Below the pieces are notes generated by a model. That model did no database searches. It had not been told where the DNA came from and saw only the letters and a list, made by a program, of their open reading frames with translations. From Aeromicrobium phoceense (GTDB lineage Bacteria; Actinomycetota; Actinomycetes; Propionibacteriales; Nocardioidaceae), in contig NZ_JACEOG010000001.1 in the NCBI RefSeq assembly GCF_013868155.1, positions 434,001 to 498,000 on the forward strand: a stretch of 64,000 bases of DNA, given 5' to 3'. Shown in pieces: positions 43,351 to 50,832 of this stretch. Made by a program: the position numbers and the translations under genes. Position 1 is the stretch's first letter. Each line of letters starts with the position of its first letter.

Positions 43351-43380
43351 CTGAACACCGTTCAGGTGAACACCGTTCAG
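43351..43380 (+). promoter_or_regulatory. Tandem BioQ operators
   Basis: Two adjacent 15-bp units: CTGAACACCGTTCAG (43351-43365) and GTGAACACCGTTCAG (43366-43380). Each holds TGAAC-ACC-GTTCA. A TAGCCT (-10 candidate, 43347-43352) overlaps the left unit, so repressor binding would block bioY transcription; the right unit ends 8 bp before the bioY ATG. Confidence 0.85.
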
Positions 43381-43388
43381 GAGACGAC

Positions 43389-43982
43389 ATGACCACGACC
43401 ACCAGCACCCGCCGCCGCCTCACCGGCACCGACCTCGCGCTCATCGCGGCCTTCGCGGCACTCATCGCCGCGTGCGCGCTGCTTCCAGCGATCAACGTGG
43501 GTGCCGGCATCGTGCCGATCACCCTGCAGACGTTCGCCGTCCTGCTCTCCGGCGCCGTGCTGGGCGCCAAGCGCGGCTTCCTCGCGGTCCTGCTCTACCT
43601 GGCCATGGGTGCGGCCGGCCTTCCGGTCTTCTCGGGCGGCGCCGCGGGCCTGGCCGTGTTCGCCGGCCCCACGATGGGCTACCTGATCGGCTTCCCCTTC
43701 GCCGCCGCGCTGTGCGGCTTCATCGTCGAGCGGCTGCCCCGCGACAAGGTCGCGACGAGCATCCCGCTGATCTTCCTCGCGGGCCTCTTCTCCAGCGCCG
43801 TCCTGATCCACACCCTGGGCATCCTGGGCCTGGTCTGGCGCGCCGACATGAGCCTGGCCGCCGCGGTCAAGGTCGACATCGTGTTCTGGCCCGGCGACGT
43901 CATCAAGAACCTCGCCATGGCCACGGTCGCGACCGCCGTGCACCGCGCGTTCCCCGACCTGCTCCCCGCACGCCGTAAGTGA
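43389..43982 (+). CDS. bioY: Biotin transporter S component BioY
   Basis: 197 residues, about six membrane helices. BioY is the biotin-binding component of the energy-coupling-factor transporter. The family pattern is clear: ALLPAINVGAGIVPITLQTFAVLLSGAVLGAKRGFLAVLLYLAMGAAGLPVFSGG (first half with the PITLQTF and GxGLPVF motifs) and FPFAAALCGFIVERL. The ATG is 8 bp after the second BioQ operator with GGAGACGAC. The stop overlaps the bioM start (GTGA). Confidence 0.95.
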   Translation: MTTTTSTRRRLTGTDLALIAAFAALIAACALLPAINVGAGIVPITLQTFAVLLSGAVLGAKRGFLAVLLYLAMGAAGLPVFSGGAAGLAVFAGPTMGYLIGFPFAAALCGFIVERLPRDKVATSIPLIFLAGLFSSAVLIHTLGILGLVWRADMSLAAAVKVDIVFWPGDVIKNLAMATVATAVHRAFPDLLPARRK

Positions 43983-44641
43983 TCGAGCTCGTCGAGGCAG
44001 CCGTCGAGGGGCGGCTGGAGCCGACCTCGGTCCGGCTGACGGAGCGACGGGTCGCGATCATCGGCTCGAACGGCTCCGGCAAGTCCACCCTCGCCCGGCT
44101 CGTCAACGGGCTCGTCGAGCCGACGAGCGGGCGCGTGGTGCTCGACGGCCTCGACACACGGCGCGACGGGCGCGAGGTCCGCCGCCGCGTCGGCTTCGTC
44201 TTCACCGACCCGGCCGCCCAGCTGGTCATGCCGACCGTGGCCGAGGACGTGGCGCTCTCCCTGCGCAAGCAGCACCGCGACAAGGCCGAGCGCGAGCGGG
44301 CAGTCACGGCGGTGCTCGAGCGCTTCGGACTGGCCAACCTCGCGCTGCGCAGCGTGCACGCGCTCTCGGGCGGCCAGCGCCAGCTGCTCGCGATCGCCAC
44401 CGTCCTGGCGACCGACCCCGACGTCCTGGTGGCGGACGAGCCGACCACCCTCCTGGACCTGGCGAACACCCGCCGCGTCGGCGAGGTGCTGCTGGGCCTG
44501 CCGCAGCAGCTCGTGCTGGTGACCCACGACCTCGACCTCGCCGCGCAGTGCGATCGGGCCCTCGTCGTGCACGAGAGTCGGGTGGCGTTCGACGGCCCGG
44601 CCCCGACGGCGGTCGACCACTACCGGGCGCTCGTGTCGTGA
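43979..44641 (+). CDS. bioM: ECF biotin transporter ATPase BioM
   Basis: 220 residues. ABC ATPase: Walker A IIGSNGSGKSTLARL, signature HALSGGQRQLLAIA, Walker B VLVADEPTTLLD and the H-loop VTHDLD. The Q-loop is in FVFTDPAAQLVMPTV, with the typical ECF DPxxQ. It powers biotin uptake with BioY and BioN. The GTG at 43979 overlaps the bioY stop and its stop overlaps bioN, so all three are cotranslated under BioQ. Confidence 0.94.
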   Translation: MIELVEAAVEGRLEPTSVRLTERRVAIIGSNGSGKSTLARLVNGLVEPTSGRVVLDGLDTRRDGREVRRRVGFVFTDPAAQLVMPTVAEDVALSLRKQHRDKAERERAVTAVLERFGLANLALRSVHALSGGQRQLLAIATVLATDPDVLVADEPTTLLDLANTRRVGEVLLGLPQQLVLVTHDLDLAAQCDRALVVHESRVAFDGPAPTAVDHYRALVS

Positions 44642-45243
44642 GCACGCCACTGGGGATGTACCAGCCGGGGACCTCGCCGCTCCACCGCCTGTCCCCCGGG
44701 CCCAAGCTGGTCGGGCTGTTCCTGCTCGCGATCGCCGTGCTGGTCGCCAAGGGACCGTGGACGGGCGTGGGGTTCGTCGTGCTGGCGCTCGCGCTGGCAG
44801 CCCTCGGGAGCCTCTCGCCGAGCTCGGTCCTGCGGGCGTTGCGCCCCTTCGTCATCGTGGCGGTCCTGCTGCTGACCTTCAACGCCTGGCAGAACGGGTG
44901 GCCGCGCGCCGTCGAGGTCGTCGCCGACCTGACGGCGCTGATACTGGCCGCCACCGTGCTGACCGCCACCACGGCCGTCAACGACCTGCTGGACACCATC
45001 GTGCGCTCGCTGGGGCCCTTCCGGCGCTTCGGCGTCGACCCCGACCGCGTGGGCCTCACGTTCTCCCTCATGCTGCGCGCGCTCCCCGGCACGATCGAGC
45101 TGGCGGCCGAGACCCGCGACGCGGCCCGGGCCCGCGGCCTCGAACGGAGCATCCGGGCCCGCACGATCCCGCTCGTCCTGCGCGTGGTCGCCCGTGCCCG
45201 CGACACCGGCGACGCCCTGCACGCCCGCGGAGTGCTCGACTGA
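44638..45243 (+). CDS. bioN: ECF biotin transporter T component BioN
   Basis: 201 residues with about five membrane helices. The ECF-T (CbiQ/BioN) family signature region RDAARARGLERSIR near the C-terminus contains the coupling helix Ala-Arg-Gly that docks on the ATPase; PGTSPLHRLSPGPKLVGLFLLAIAV is the typical N-terminus. The start GTG at 44638 overlaps the bioM stop. A 66-bp gap separates it from the LytTR regulator, which has its own promoter. Confidence 0.94.
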   Translation: MSTPLGMYQPGTSPLHRLSPGPKLVGLFLLAIAVLVAKGPWTGVGFVVLALALAALGSLSPSSVLRALRPFVIVAVLLLTFNAWQNGWPRAVEVVADLTALILAATVLTATTAVNDLLDTIVRSLGPFRRFGVDPDRVGLTFSLMLRALPGTIELAAETRDAARARGLERSIRARTIPLVLRVVARARDTGDALHARGVLD

Positions 45244-45296
45244 CCGTCCGGTCTCCCCGGCGCGACGCCGAGCAGACCGACGAGGCGCAGAGTGAC

Positions 45297-45302
45297 TAGG
45301 CT
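45297..45302 (+). promoter_or_regulatory. -10 element of leaderless LytTR regulator transcript
   Basis: TAGGCT followed by 7 nt and ATG at 45310. It separates the regulator from bioYMN transcription. Confidence 0.5.
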
Positions 45303-45309
45303 CACTCCC

Positions 45310-46047
45310 ATGGCGCGCGCACTGCGGACGCTGGTGGTCGACGACGAGCAACCGGTGCTGGACGAGTTGGTCTGGCTGCTCGGCCGCGACGACCGGATCG
45401 GCACGATCGACACGGCCCGGTCCGGGACCGAGGCCCTGCGCCGACTCGACGCCGGCGACATCGACTTGCTGTTCCTCGACATCGCGATGCCCGGTCTCAC
45501 GGGGATCGACATCGCTCGGCTGCTCGGCCGGTTCAAGTCGCCGCCGCAGATCATCTTCGTCACGGCGCACGACGCCCACGCCGTGGAGGCGTTCGACCTC
45601 AACGCCGTCGACTACCTCCTCAAGCCGATCCGCGAGGAGCGCCTGCGCGAGAGCGTGCGCCGTGCCGTGGCCGACTCCGACTCCGCGGGCACCGACTCCG
45701 ACGACACGATCGCGGTCGAGCTGGCCGGCGTCACCCGCTTCGTCTCGCGCTCCAAGGTGACCCATGCCGAGGCCCAGGGCGACTACGTGCGGCTGCACAC
45801 GCTGGACGGCGCGAGCCACCTCATCCGCACGCCGCTGACCTCGCTCGCCGAGGACTGGGCCGACGCCGGCTTCCTGCGCATCCACCGCAGCATCGCGGTG
45901 AACCGCGCGCACATTCTCGAGGTCCGGATGTCCTCGGGCCGCGCCAGCGTCGTGGTCCCGGCGGCCGGAGGCACCACCACCGAGCTGCAGGTCGCCCGGC
46001 GCCACACCCGCGCCCTGCGTGAGCTGATCGGCGAGCACACGCCGTGA
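45310..46047 (+). CDS. LytTR-family response regulator
   Basis: 245 residues. The receiver domain has LVVDDEQPVLDEL (acidic pair), LLFLDIAMPGLTG (phosphoacceptor Asp), FVTAHD (Thr) and YLLKPI (Lys). The C-terminal LytTR domain contains HAEAQGDYVRLHTLDG and WADAGFLRIHRSIAVNRAHI, both hallmarks of the family, which binds DNA as beta strands. Its likely partner is the LytS-type kinase at 38897; it controls, by position, the DUF485 and symporter genes that follow with GTGA and ATGA overlaps. In Actinobacteria and E. coli LytTR/LytS pairs sense pyruvate or related carboxylates. Confidence 0.94.
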   Translation: MARALRTLVVDDEQPVLDELVWLLGRDDRIGTIDTARSGTEALRRLDAGDIDLLFLDIAMPGLTGIDIARLLGRFKSPPQIIFVTAHDAHAVEAFDLNAVDYLLKPIREERLRESVRRAVADSDSAGTDSDDTIAVELAGVTRFVSRSKVTHAEAQGDYVRLHTLDGASHLIRTPLTSLAEDWADAGFLRIHRSIAVNRAHILEVRMSSGRASVVVPAAGGTTTELQVARRHTRALRELIGEHTP

Positions 46048-46436
46048 CCGAGGAGCCGCGGGAGTCCGGCCGGGTCCGGATCACCAGCCCCCTCTCGAGC
46101 GCCCCCGCGCACGTGCGCAGCACGGTGGGCCAGGAGATCGACGAGGCCACCGGCGTCGGCGAGGTCTACATGCAGTCGCTCATCCGCTCGCAGCTGCGCG
46201 CGGCCGCGACCGTGACCATCACGCTGCTGCTCACCGTCGTGAGCCTGCCGCTGGTCTTCTCGTGGGTCCCGGGTCTCAACGACAGCCGTGTCCTGGGCAT
46301 CCCGGTGCCGTGGCTCGTGCTCGGCGGCGGCGTCCACGCGGGGCTGATCCTGCTCGGCTGGCTCTACGTGCGCCACGTCGAGCGCGTCGAGCGGCTCTTC
46401 GCCCTGCTGGTCGAACCGGGCGACACCCTGCCATGA
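46044..46436 (+). CDS. DUF485-like symporter partner protein
   Basis: 130 residues. A 55-residue hydrophilic N-terminus is followed by two membrane helices (AAATVTITLLLTVVSLPLVFSWVPG; VPWLVLGGGVHAGLILLGWLYVRHV), the DUF485 pattern of small proteins paired with acetate/pyruvate symporters. It starts at a GTG overlapping the regulator stop and its own stop overlaps the symporter ATG. Function is inferred from pairing; in Corynebacterium a similar protein accompanies MctC. Confidence 0.85.
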   Translation: MTEEPRESGRVRITSPLSSAPAHVRSTVGQEIDEATGVGEVYMQSLIRSQLRAAATVTITLLLTVVSLPLVFSWVPGLNDSRVLGIPVPWLVLGGGVHAGLILLGWLYVRHVERVERLFALLVEPGDTLP

Positions 46437-47938
46437 GCCCCACCTGGGGAATCGTCGCGGTCACGCTCGTGTCGATCGCCACCCTCGCGATCGGCGCGTT
46501 CGGCCTGCGGATCAGCCGCACCACGAGCGACTTCTACGTCGCGTCACGCTCGGTCTCCCCCGCGCTGAACGGCTCGGCGATCAGCGGCGAGTACCTCTCG
46601 GCGGCCTCGTACCTGGGGATCGCCGGACTCGTGCTGGTCAACGGCGCGGACATGCTCTGGTACTCCATCGGCTGGACCTCGGGCTACCTGCTGCTGCTGG
46701 TGTTCGTGGCGGCCCCGCTGCGCCGCTCGGGGGCCTACACGATCCCCGACTTCGCCCAGGTGCGCCTGCAGTCGGTGGCGGTGCGGCGGGTCTCGACCGC
46801 CCTCGTCGTGGCGGTCGGCTGGCTCTACCTGCTCCCGCAGTTCCAGGGCGCCGGACTGACCCTGGAGGCCGTCCTGGACGCCCCGCGCTGGGTCGGCACC
46901 GTGCTGGTGGCCGTGATCGTGACGCTCAACGTTGTCCTGGGCGGCATGCGCTCGATCACCTTCGTCCAGGCGTTCCAGTACTGGCTGAAGCTGACCGCCC
47001 TCCTGATCCCGCTGATGTTCCTGCTGCTGGCGTGGTCGCGCGACGGGCGCCCGGCGGCGCAGGCGTCCAGCGACTGGTGGATCCCGCTCGGCGACGCCAA
47101 CCCCCAGACCATGTACTCGACCTACGCCGTGATCGTGGCGACCTTCCTCGGCACGATGGGGCTGCCCCACGTGGTGGTGCGCTACTACACCAACCCCGAC
47201 GGGCACGCGGCGCGCCGGACCACCCTCATCGTGCTCGGCCTGGTCTCGGTCTTCTACCTGCTGCCGACCTTCTACGGCGTCCTCGGACGCGTCTACGCGA
47301 CCGACCTGATCGACTCCGGTCGCGCCGACACGGTGGCGCTCGAGCTGCCGAGCCGCCTCATCGAGGGCACGGCCGGCGAGGCGCTGACGGCCCTGGTGAC
47401 GGCCGGGGCCTTCGCAGCCTTCCTCTCCACCTCGTCGGGCGTGACGATGGCCATGGCCGGCGTGGTCGGGCAGGGCCTGAGCAACCACGCGCCGTGGCGG
47501 GGGCGGCTCTCCTCGATCGCCGCGCTGCGGATCGCGGCGGCGGCCTGCGTGGCGGTGCCCCTGCTGCTGGCGTTCGTCGCCGAGCCGATCCCGGTGGCCA
47601 GCTCGGTGGTGTTCGCGTTCGCGCTGGCGGCCTCGACCTTCTGCCCTCTGCTCGTGCTGGGGATCTGGTGGCGCGGCCTCACGTCCGCCGGCGCCATCGC
47701 GGGCCTGATCGGCGGCGGGATCTGCGCCGGCGCGGCCCCGTTCGTCACGCTCGCGCTCGACGTGGAGGGCTGGTGGGGCACGCTCATGAGCCAGCCGGCG
47801 GTCTGGTCGGTGCCCGTGGGCTTCGGGCTGATGGTGGGCGTCTCGCTGGCCACCCGGGCGCGGGTGCCGGCGAACGTCGGCCGCACGATGGTGCGCCTGC
47901 ACACGCCGGAGCGGGTGCAGGTGGACCGCCGGTTCTGA
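46433..47938 (+). CDS. Sodium:solute symporter (cation/monocarboxylate symporter)
   Basis: 501 residues with about 13 membrane helices. The SSS-family signature lies in the GEYLSAASYLGIAGLVLVNGADMLWYSIGWTSGYLLLL segment; GTMGLPHVVVRYYTNPDG and AFAAFLSTSSGVTMAMAG also match the ActP/MctC group that takes up acetate, pyruvate or lactate. The first helix and the N-terminal end of the protein are extracellular as in SSS proteins. The ATG overlaps the DUF485 stop (ATGA). It ends one base before the convergent WhiB-like gene. Confidence 0.93.
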   Translation: MSPTWGIVAVTLVSIATLAIGAFGLRISRTTSDFYVASRSVSPALNGSAISGEYLSAASYLGIAGLVLVNGADMLWYSIGWTSGYLLLLVFVAAPLRRSGAYTIPDFAQVRLQSVAVRRVSTALVVAVGWLYLLPQFQGAGLTLEAVLDAPRWVGTVLVAVIVTLNVVLGGMRSITFVQAFQYWLKLTALLIPLMFLLLAWSRDGRPAAQASSDWWIPLGDANPQTMYSTYAVIVATFLGTMGLPHVVVRYYTNPDGHAARRTTLIVLGLVSVFYLLPTFYGVLGRVYATDLIDSGRADTVALELPSRLIEGTAGEALTALVTAGAFAAFLSTSSGVTMAMAGVVGQGLSNHAPWRGRLSSIAALRIAAAACVAVPLLLAFVAEPIPVASSVVFAFALAASTFCPLLVLGIWWRGLTSAGAIAGLIGGGICAGAAPFVTLALDVEGWWGTLMSQPAVWSVPVGFGLMVGVSLATRARVPANVGRTMVRLHTPERVQVDRRF

Positions 47939-47939
47939 T

Positions 47940-48473
47940 TCAGACGCTGCGCGAGGTGTCGAGCCGGTCGAACGCGTCGAGCACGTCGCCGACCGAGGGC
48001 TTCTCGATCGTGGTAACCACGGCCGCGCGACCCTCGCGCTCCTGGCGGAGGTGCCGCTTGACAGTGGAGGTCGAGCAGCCCAGGCGCTGGGCCAGCTCGC
48101 GGCAGGTCTCGTCGGGATGGGCCTTGCGGGCGCCGATCACCTCGGCGTGGTCGACCGGGCCTCCTCCGACACGTGCCGTGCCGTAGGGGCTGGAGTCGAA
48201 CCGCACCTCGATGCCGAGCTCGCGCCGCATCGTGCGGCGCTCGGCCTCACTGGTGCACGCGACGAAGCCCAGGACGTCGACGTCGACCACCGAGCGGTAC
48301 AGGCAGTCGGCGAGGACGTCGCAGCCCGCACAGCGGCGGTGGGCCGCGGCTCGCTTCGAGAGGTAGTCACGCCATTGCTCGACGGTGACGTCGCGCCGAG
48401 CCGGCGGGGACAAGAGGATCTCGTCCTGGTACATCTCCGGTGACATGGCACACGGTGGGAGTGTCGGCCTCAT
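47940..48473 (-). CDS. WhiB-like protein with C-terminal helix-turn-helix
   Basis: 177 residues. Four Cys in the WhiB arrangement are seen: C8, then C48-A-G-C51-x5-C57 (CAGCDVLADC), suitable for an iron-sulfur cluster. The usual G-[VI]-W-G-G turn is replaced by GFVACTSEAERRTMRRELGI; the following ERR basic helix is kept. Unlike typical short WhiB proteins it continues to a C-terminal HTH, CRELAQRLGCSTSTVKRHLRQ (sigma-4/GerE-like). Spacing between C8 and C48 is long (about 39). I chose the ATG at 48473 with GGAG 6 nt upstream; an ATG at 48479 would add two residues. Probably a redox-sensitive transcription factor. Confidence 0.78.
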   Translation of the reverse strand: MRPTLPPCAMSPEMYQDEILLSPPARRDVTVEQWRDYLSKRAAAHRRCAGCDVLADCLYRSVVDVDVLGFVACTSEAERRTMRRELGIEVRFDSSPYGTARVGGGPVDHAEVIGARKAHPDETCRELAQRLGCSTSTVKRHLRQEREGRAAVVTTIEKPSVGDVLDAFDRLDTSRSV

Positions 48474-48505
48474 TGCCATCTCCGATCCCTGCAGGTGACC
48501 CCAGT

Positions 48506-49006
48506 CTAGAGGTACATTCCCCCCGTTTCGGAAGGTGTGACGCGTTCGGGCGTCGCACCGTCCTCGCCGGCACCTCCGGGGAGGGCGAGGCGCATGTTCT
48601 GCAGCTGGCTCTGGGCCTGCACCTGCTGGGCGTACAGCGCCGCCTGGATGCCGTGGAAGAGGCCCTCGAGCCAGCCCACCAGCTGGGCCTGGGCGACGCG
48701 CAGCTCGGCGTCGCTGGGGGCCTCGGCGTCGAACGGCAGGCTGAGCCGCTCGAGCTCGTCGACCAGCTCGGGCGCGAGGCCGTCCTTGAGCTCGTCGATC
48801 GACTGGTGGTGGATCTCGCGGAGGCGGGCGCGGCTGGCCTCGTCGAGGGGCGCCACCTTCACTTCCTCGAGGAGCTGGCGGATCATGCCGCCGATGCGCA
48901 TCACCTTCGCCGGCTGCTCCACGAGGTCGGTCAGCGGCGTGCGCTCAGGCTCCGCGGAGGCGGGGACGGGCTGGCCCTGGGGGTCGATGATCCGGTCGTC
49001 GGTCAT
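48506..49006 (-). CDS. bpa: Bacterial proteasome activator Bpa
   Basis: 166 residues. The Bpa fold (helical, four-helix) is seen from VEQPAKVMRIGGMIRQLLEEVKVAPLDEASRARLREIHHQSIDEL through LSLPFDAEAPSDAELRVAQAQLVGWLEGLFHGIQAALYAQQ. The extreme C-terminus GGMYL corresponds to the GQYL/HbYX tail that docks on the 20S proteasome alpha ring. It would form a dodecameric ring that feeds substrates ATP-independently. Starting ATG 49006 is 7 nt after TAGGCT. Proteasome genes are not in the window. Confidence 0.93.
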   Translation of the reverse strand: MTDDRIIDPQGQPVPASAEPERTPLTDLVEQPAKVMRIGGMIRQLLEEVKVAPLDEASRARLREIHHQSIDELKDGLAPELVDELERLSLPFDAEAPSDAELRVAQAQLVGWLEGLFHGIQAALYAQQVQAQSQLQNMRLALPGGAGEDGATPERVTPSETGGMYL

Positions 49007-49013
49007 GCGCCCC

Positions 49014-49019
49014 AGCCTA
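49014..49019 (-). promoter_or_regulatory. -10 element of leaderless bpa transcript
   Basis: TAGGCT on the minus strand, 7 nt before the bpa ATG. Confidence 0.5.
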
Positions 49020-49049
49020 GGCCGGGAGACCACGCAGCGCGGCCCGGCC

Positions 49050-50024
49050 TCAGGCCCTGACGTCGAGGACGACCTTGCCCACGTGCGACGACTCCTCGAG
49101 GATGCGGTGCGCGTCGGCCACCCGCGAGAGGGGCACCGCCTCGTGCACCACCGGCCCGAGCGTGCCGTCCTCGATGAGCGGCCAGACCTTCTCCACGAGC
49201 TCGGCCATGATGGCGGCCTTCTCCTCGACGGGCCGGAATCGCAACGACGTCGCCGCGACGCTGCCCTGCTTCGCCAGCAGCGCTCCGAGGTTCAGCTCCC
49301 CCTTGCGCCCGCCCTGCATCCCGATCACGACGATGCGTCCGCCGCGAGCGAGCGAGGCCACGTTCTGCGCCAGGTACTTGCCGCCGATGATGTCGAGCAC
49401 GACGTCGACGCCACCGAGGTCCTGGCACGTCTCGACGAAGTCGTCCTCGCGGTAGTTCACGACCGCATCGGCACCGAGCCGGCGGACGATCTCCGCCTTC
49501 TCCTCGCTGCCGACCGTGGTGACCACGGTGGCCCCGAAGGCCTTGGCCAGCTGGATCGCCGTGGTGCCGATGCCGCTCGCGCCGCCGTGGACGAGCAGCT
49601 TCTCGCCCTCGCGCAGGCCGGCGAGCATGAAGACGTTGGACCAGACGGTCGCGTAGGTCTCGGCGATGGCCGCGGCCTCGATCAAGGAGGTCCCGGCGGG
49701 CACGGGCACCACCTGTCCGGCCGGCGCGACCACCCGTTCGGCGTAGCCGCCCCCGCTCAGCAGGACGCAGACCTCGTCGCCCGGGGTCAGGCCGGTGACG
49801 CCCTCGCCGAGCTCCTCGACGACGCCGGAGCACTCCAGCCCGAGGACGTCGGTGATGCCGGGAGGCGGCGGGTAGTGCCCCTGGCGCTGGAGCAGGTCGG
49901 CGCGGTTGACGCCGGCAGCGGCGACCCGCACCGCGACCTCGCCCGGGCCGGGCTCCGGATCGGGGAGGTCGGCGACGACGAGGCTGTCGGGGCCTCCGGG
50001 CTCTTCGACGATGACGGCTCGCAT
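49050..50024 (-). CDS. NAD(P)H quinone oxidoreductase (PIG3/QOR-type MDR)
   Basis: 324 residues of the medium-chain dehydrogenase family without the catalytic zinc ligands. VAAAGVNRADLLQRQGHYPPPPG is the QOR/PIG3 signature; LLVHGGASGIGTTAIQLAKAFGATVVTTVGS binds NADPH; EDDFVETCQDLGGVDVVLDIIGGKYL follows. These enzymes reduce quinones by one or two electrons. The ATG at 50024 is 7 nt after TACCGT. It is divergent from the nitrilase-family gene with a 34-bp shared region. Confidence 0.92.
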   Translation of the reverse strand: MRAVIVEEPGGPDSLVVADLPDPEPGPGEVAVRVAAAGVNRADLLQRQGHYPPPPGITDVLGLECSGVVEELGEGVTGLTPGDEVCVLLSGGGYAERVVAPAGQVVPVPAGTSLIEAAAIAETYATVWSNVFMLAGLREGEKLLVHGGASGIGTTAIQLAKAFGATVVTTVGSEEKAEIVRRLGADAVVNYREDDFVETCQDLGGVDVVLDIIGGKYLAQNVASLARGGRIVVIGMQGGRKGELNLGALLAKQGSVAATSLRFRPVEEKAAIMAELVEKVWPLIEDGTLGPVVHEAVPLSRVADAHRILEESSHVGKVVLDVRA

Positions 50025-50031
50025 GTGCTCC

Positions 50032-50037
50032 ACGGTA
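50032..50037 (-). promoter_or_regulatory. -10 element of leaderless oxidoreductase transcript
   Basis: TACCGT on the minus strand, 7 nt before the ATG at 50024. Confidence 0.5.
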
Positions 50038-50058
50038 GTGACCGGCACACTGGACCTC

Positions 50059-50832
50059 ATGCAGGTGACGCTCGTCCAGCTGGCCGCCACCCTCGACTCG
50101 GCCGCCAACCGTGCCCAGGTGGAGGCGCGACTCAGCGACCTCGACGGCCCCGGGCTCGTCGTGCTGCCCGAGGCGACGATGCACGACTTCGGCCCCGCCG
50201 ACCACGACCTCGCGGCCGTCGCCGAGCCCCTTGACGGCCCCTTCGTCGACCTCATCGCACGCGAGGCGAAGCGCCTCGGATCCACGATCGTGGCGGGGAT
50301 GTTCGAGCGCACGGACGATCTCCCGTACAACACGCTCGTCGTGGTCGCTCCCGACGGCGACCTCGCCGCGACCTACCGCAAGATCCACCTCTACGACTCG
50401 TTCGGCTACCGGGAGTCCGAGCGGCTGCGCGCCGGCGAGATCGAGCCGGTCGTGGTGCCCGTGGAGGACCTGACGATCGGCCTGATGACCTGTTACGACC
50501 TGCGGTTCCCCGAGCTGGCGCGCGCGCTGGTCGACCGCGGGGCGGACGCGTTCGTCGTCCCGGCGGCGTGGGTCGCCGGCGAGCACAAGGCCGAGCACTG
50601 GCGCACGCTGCTGCGCGCCCGGGCCATCGAGAACACCGTCTGGGTGGCCGCGGCGGCCCAGGGCGGCTCTCGCTACACCGGCCGTTCCTTGGTCGCCGAC
50701 CCGTGGGGAACTATCGTGGAGGAAGCCGCCGGGGGGGACGAGCTGGTCACTGCGCAGGTCGCGGTGGACGCCGTTCGCGCTTCCCGCGACGTGAACCCGT
50801 CGCTCGCCAACCGGAGGATTTCCACACCGTGA
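50059..50832 (+). CDS. Carbon-nitrogen hydrolase (nitrilase superfamily)
   Basis: 257 residues. The Glu-Lys-Cys triad is visible: LVVLPEATMHDFGP (Glu), TYRKIHLYDSFGY (Lys) and GLMTCYDLRFPELAR (Cys). Members hydrolyse amides such as deaminated glutathione (Nit1 type) or omega-amidates; the KIHLYD and CYDLRFPE blocks point to the Nit1/amidase branch, but the substrate is not fixed. Cytosolic. The ATG has a CACACT 7 nt upstream. Its stop overlaps the next gene start (GTGA). Confidence 0.9.
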   Translation: MQVTLVQLAATLDSAANRAQVEARLSDLDGPGLVVLPEATMHDFGPADHDLAAVAEPLDGPFVDLIAREAKRLGSTIVAGMFERTDDLPYNTLVVVAPDGDLAATYRKIHLYDSFGYRESERLRAGEIEPVVVPVEDLTIGLMTCYDLRFPELARALVDRGADAFVVPAAWVAGEHKAEHWRTLLRARAIENTVWVAAAAQGGSRYTGRSLVADPWGTIVEEAAGGDELVTAQVAVDAVRASRDVNPSLANRRISTP

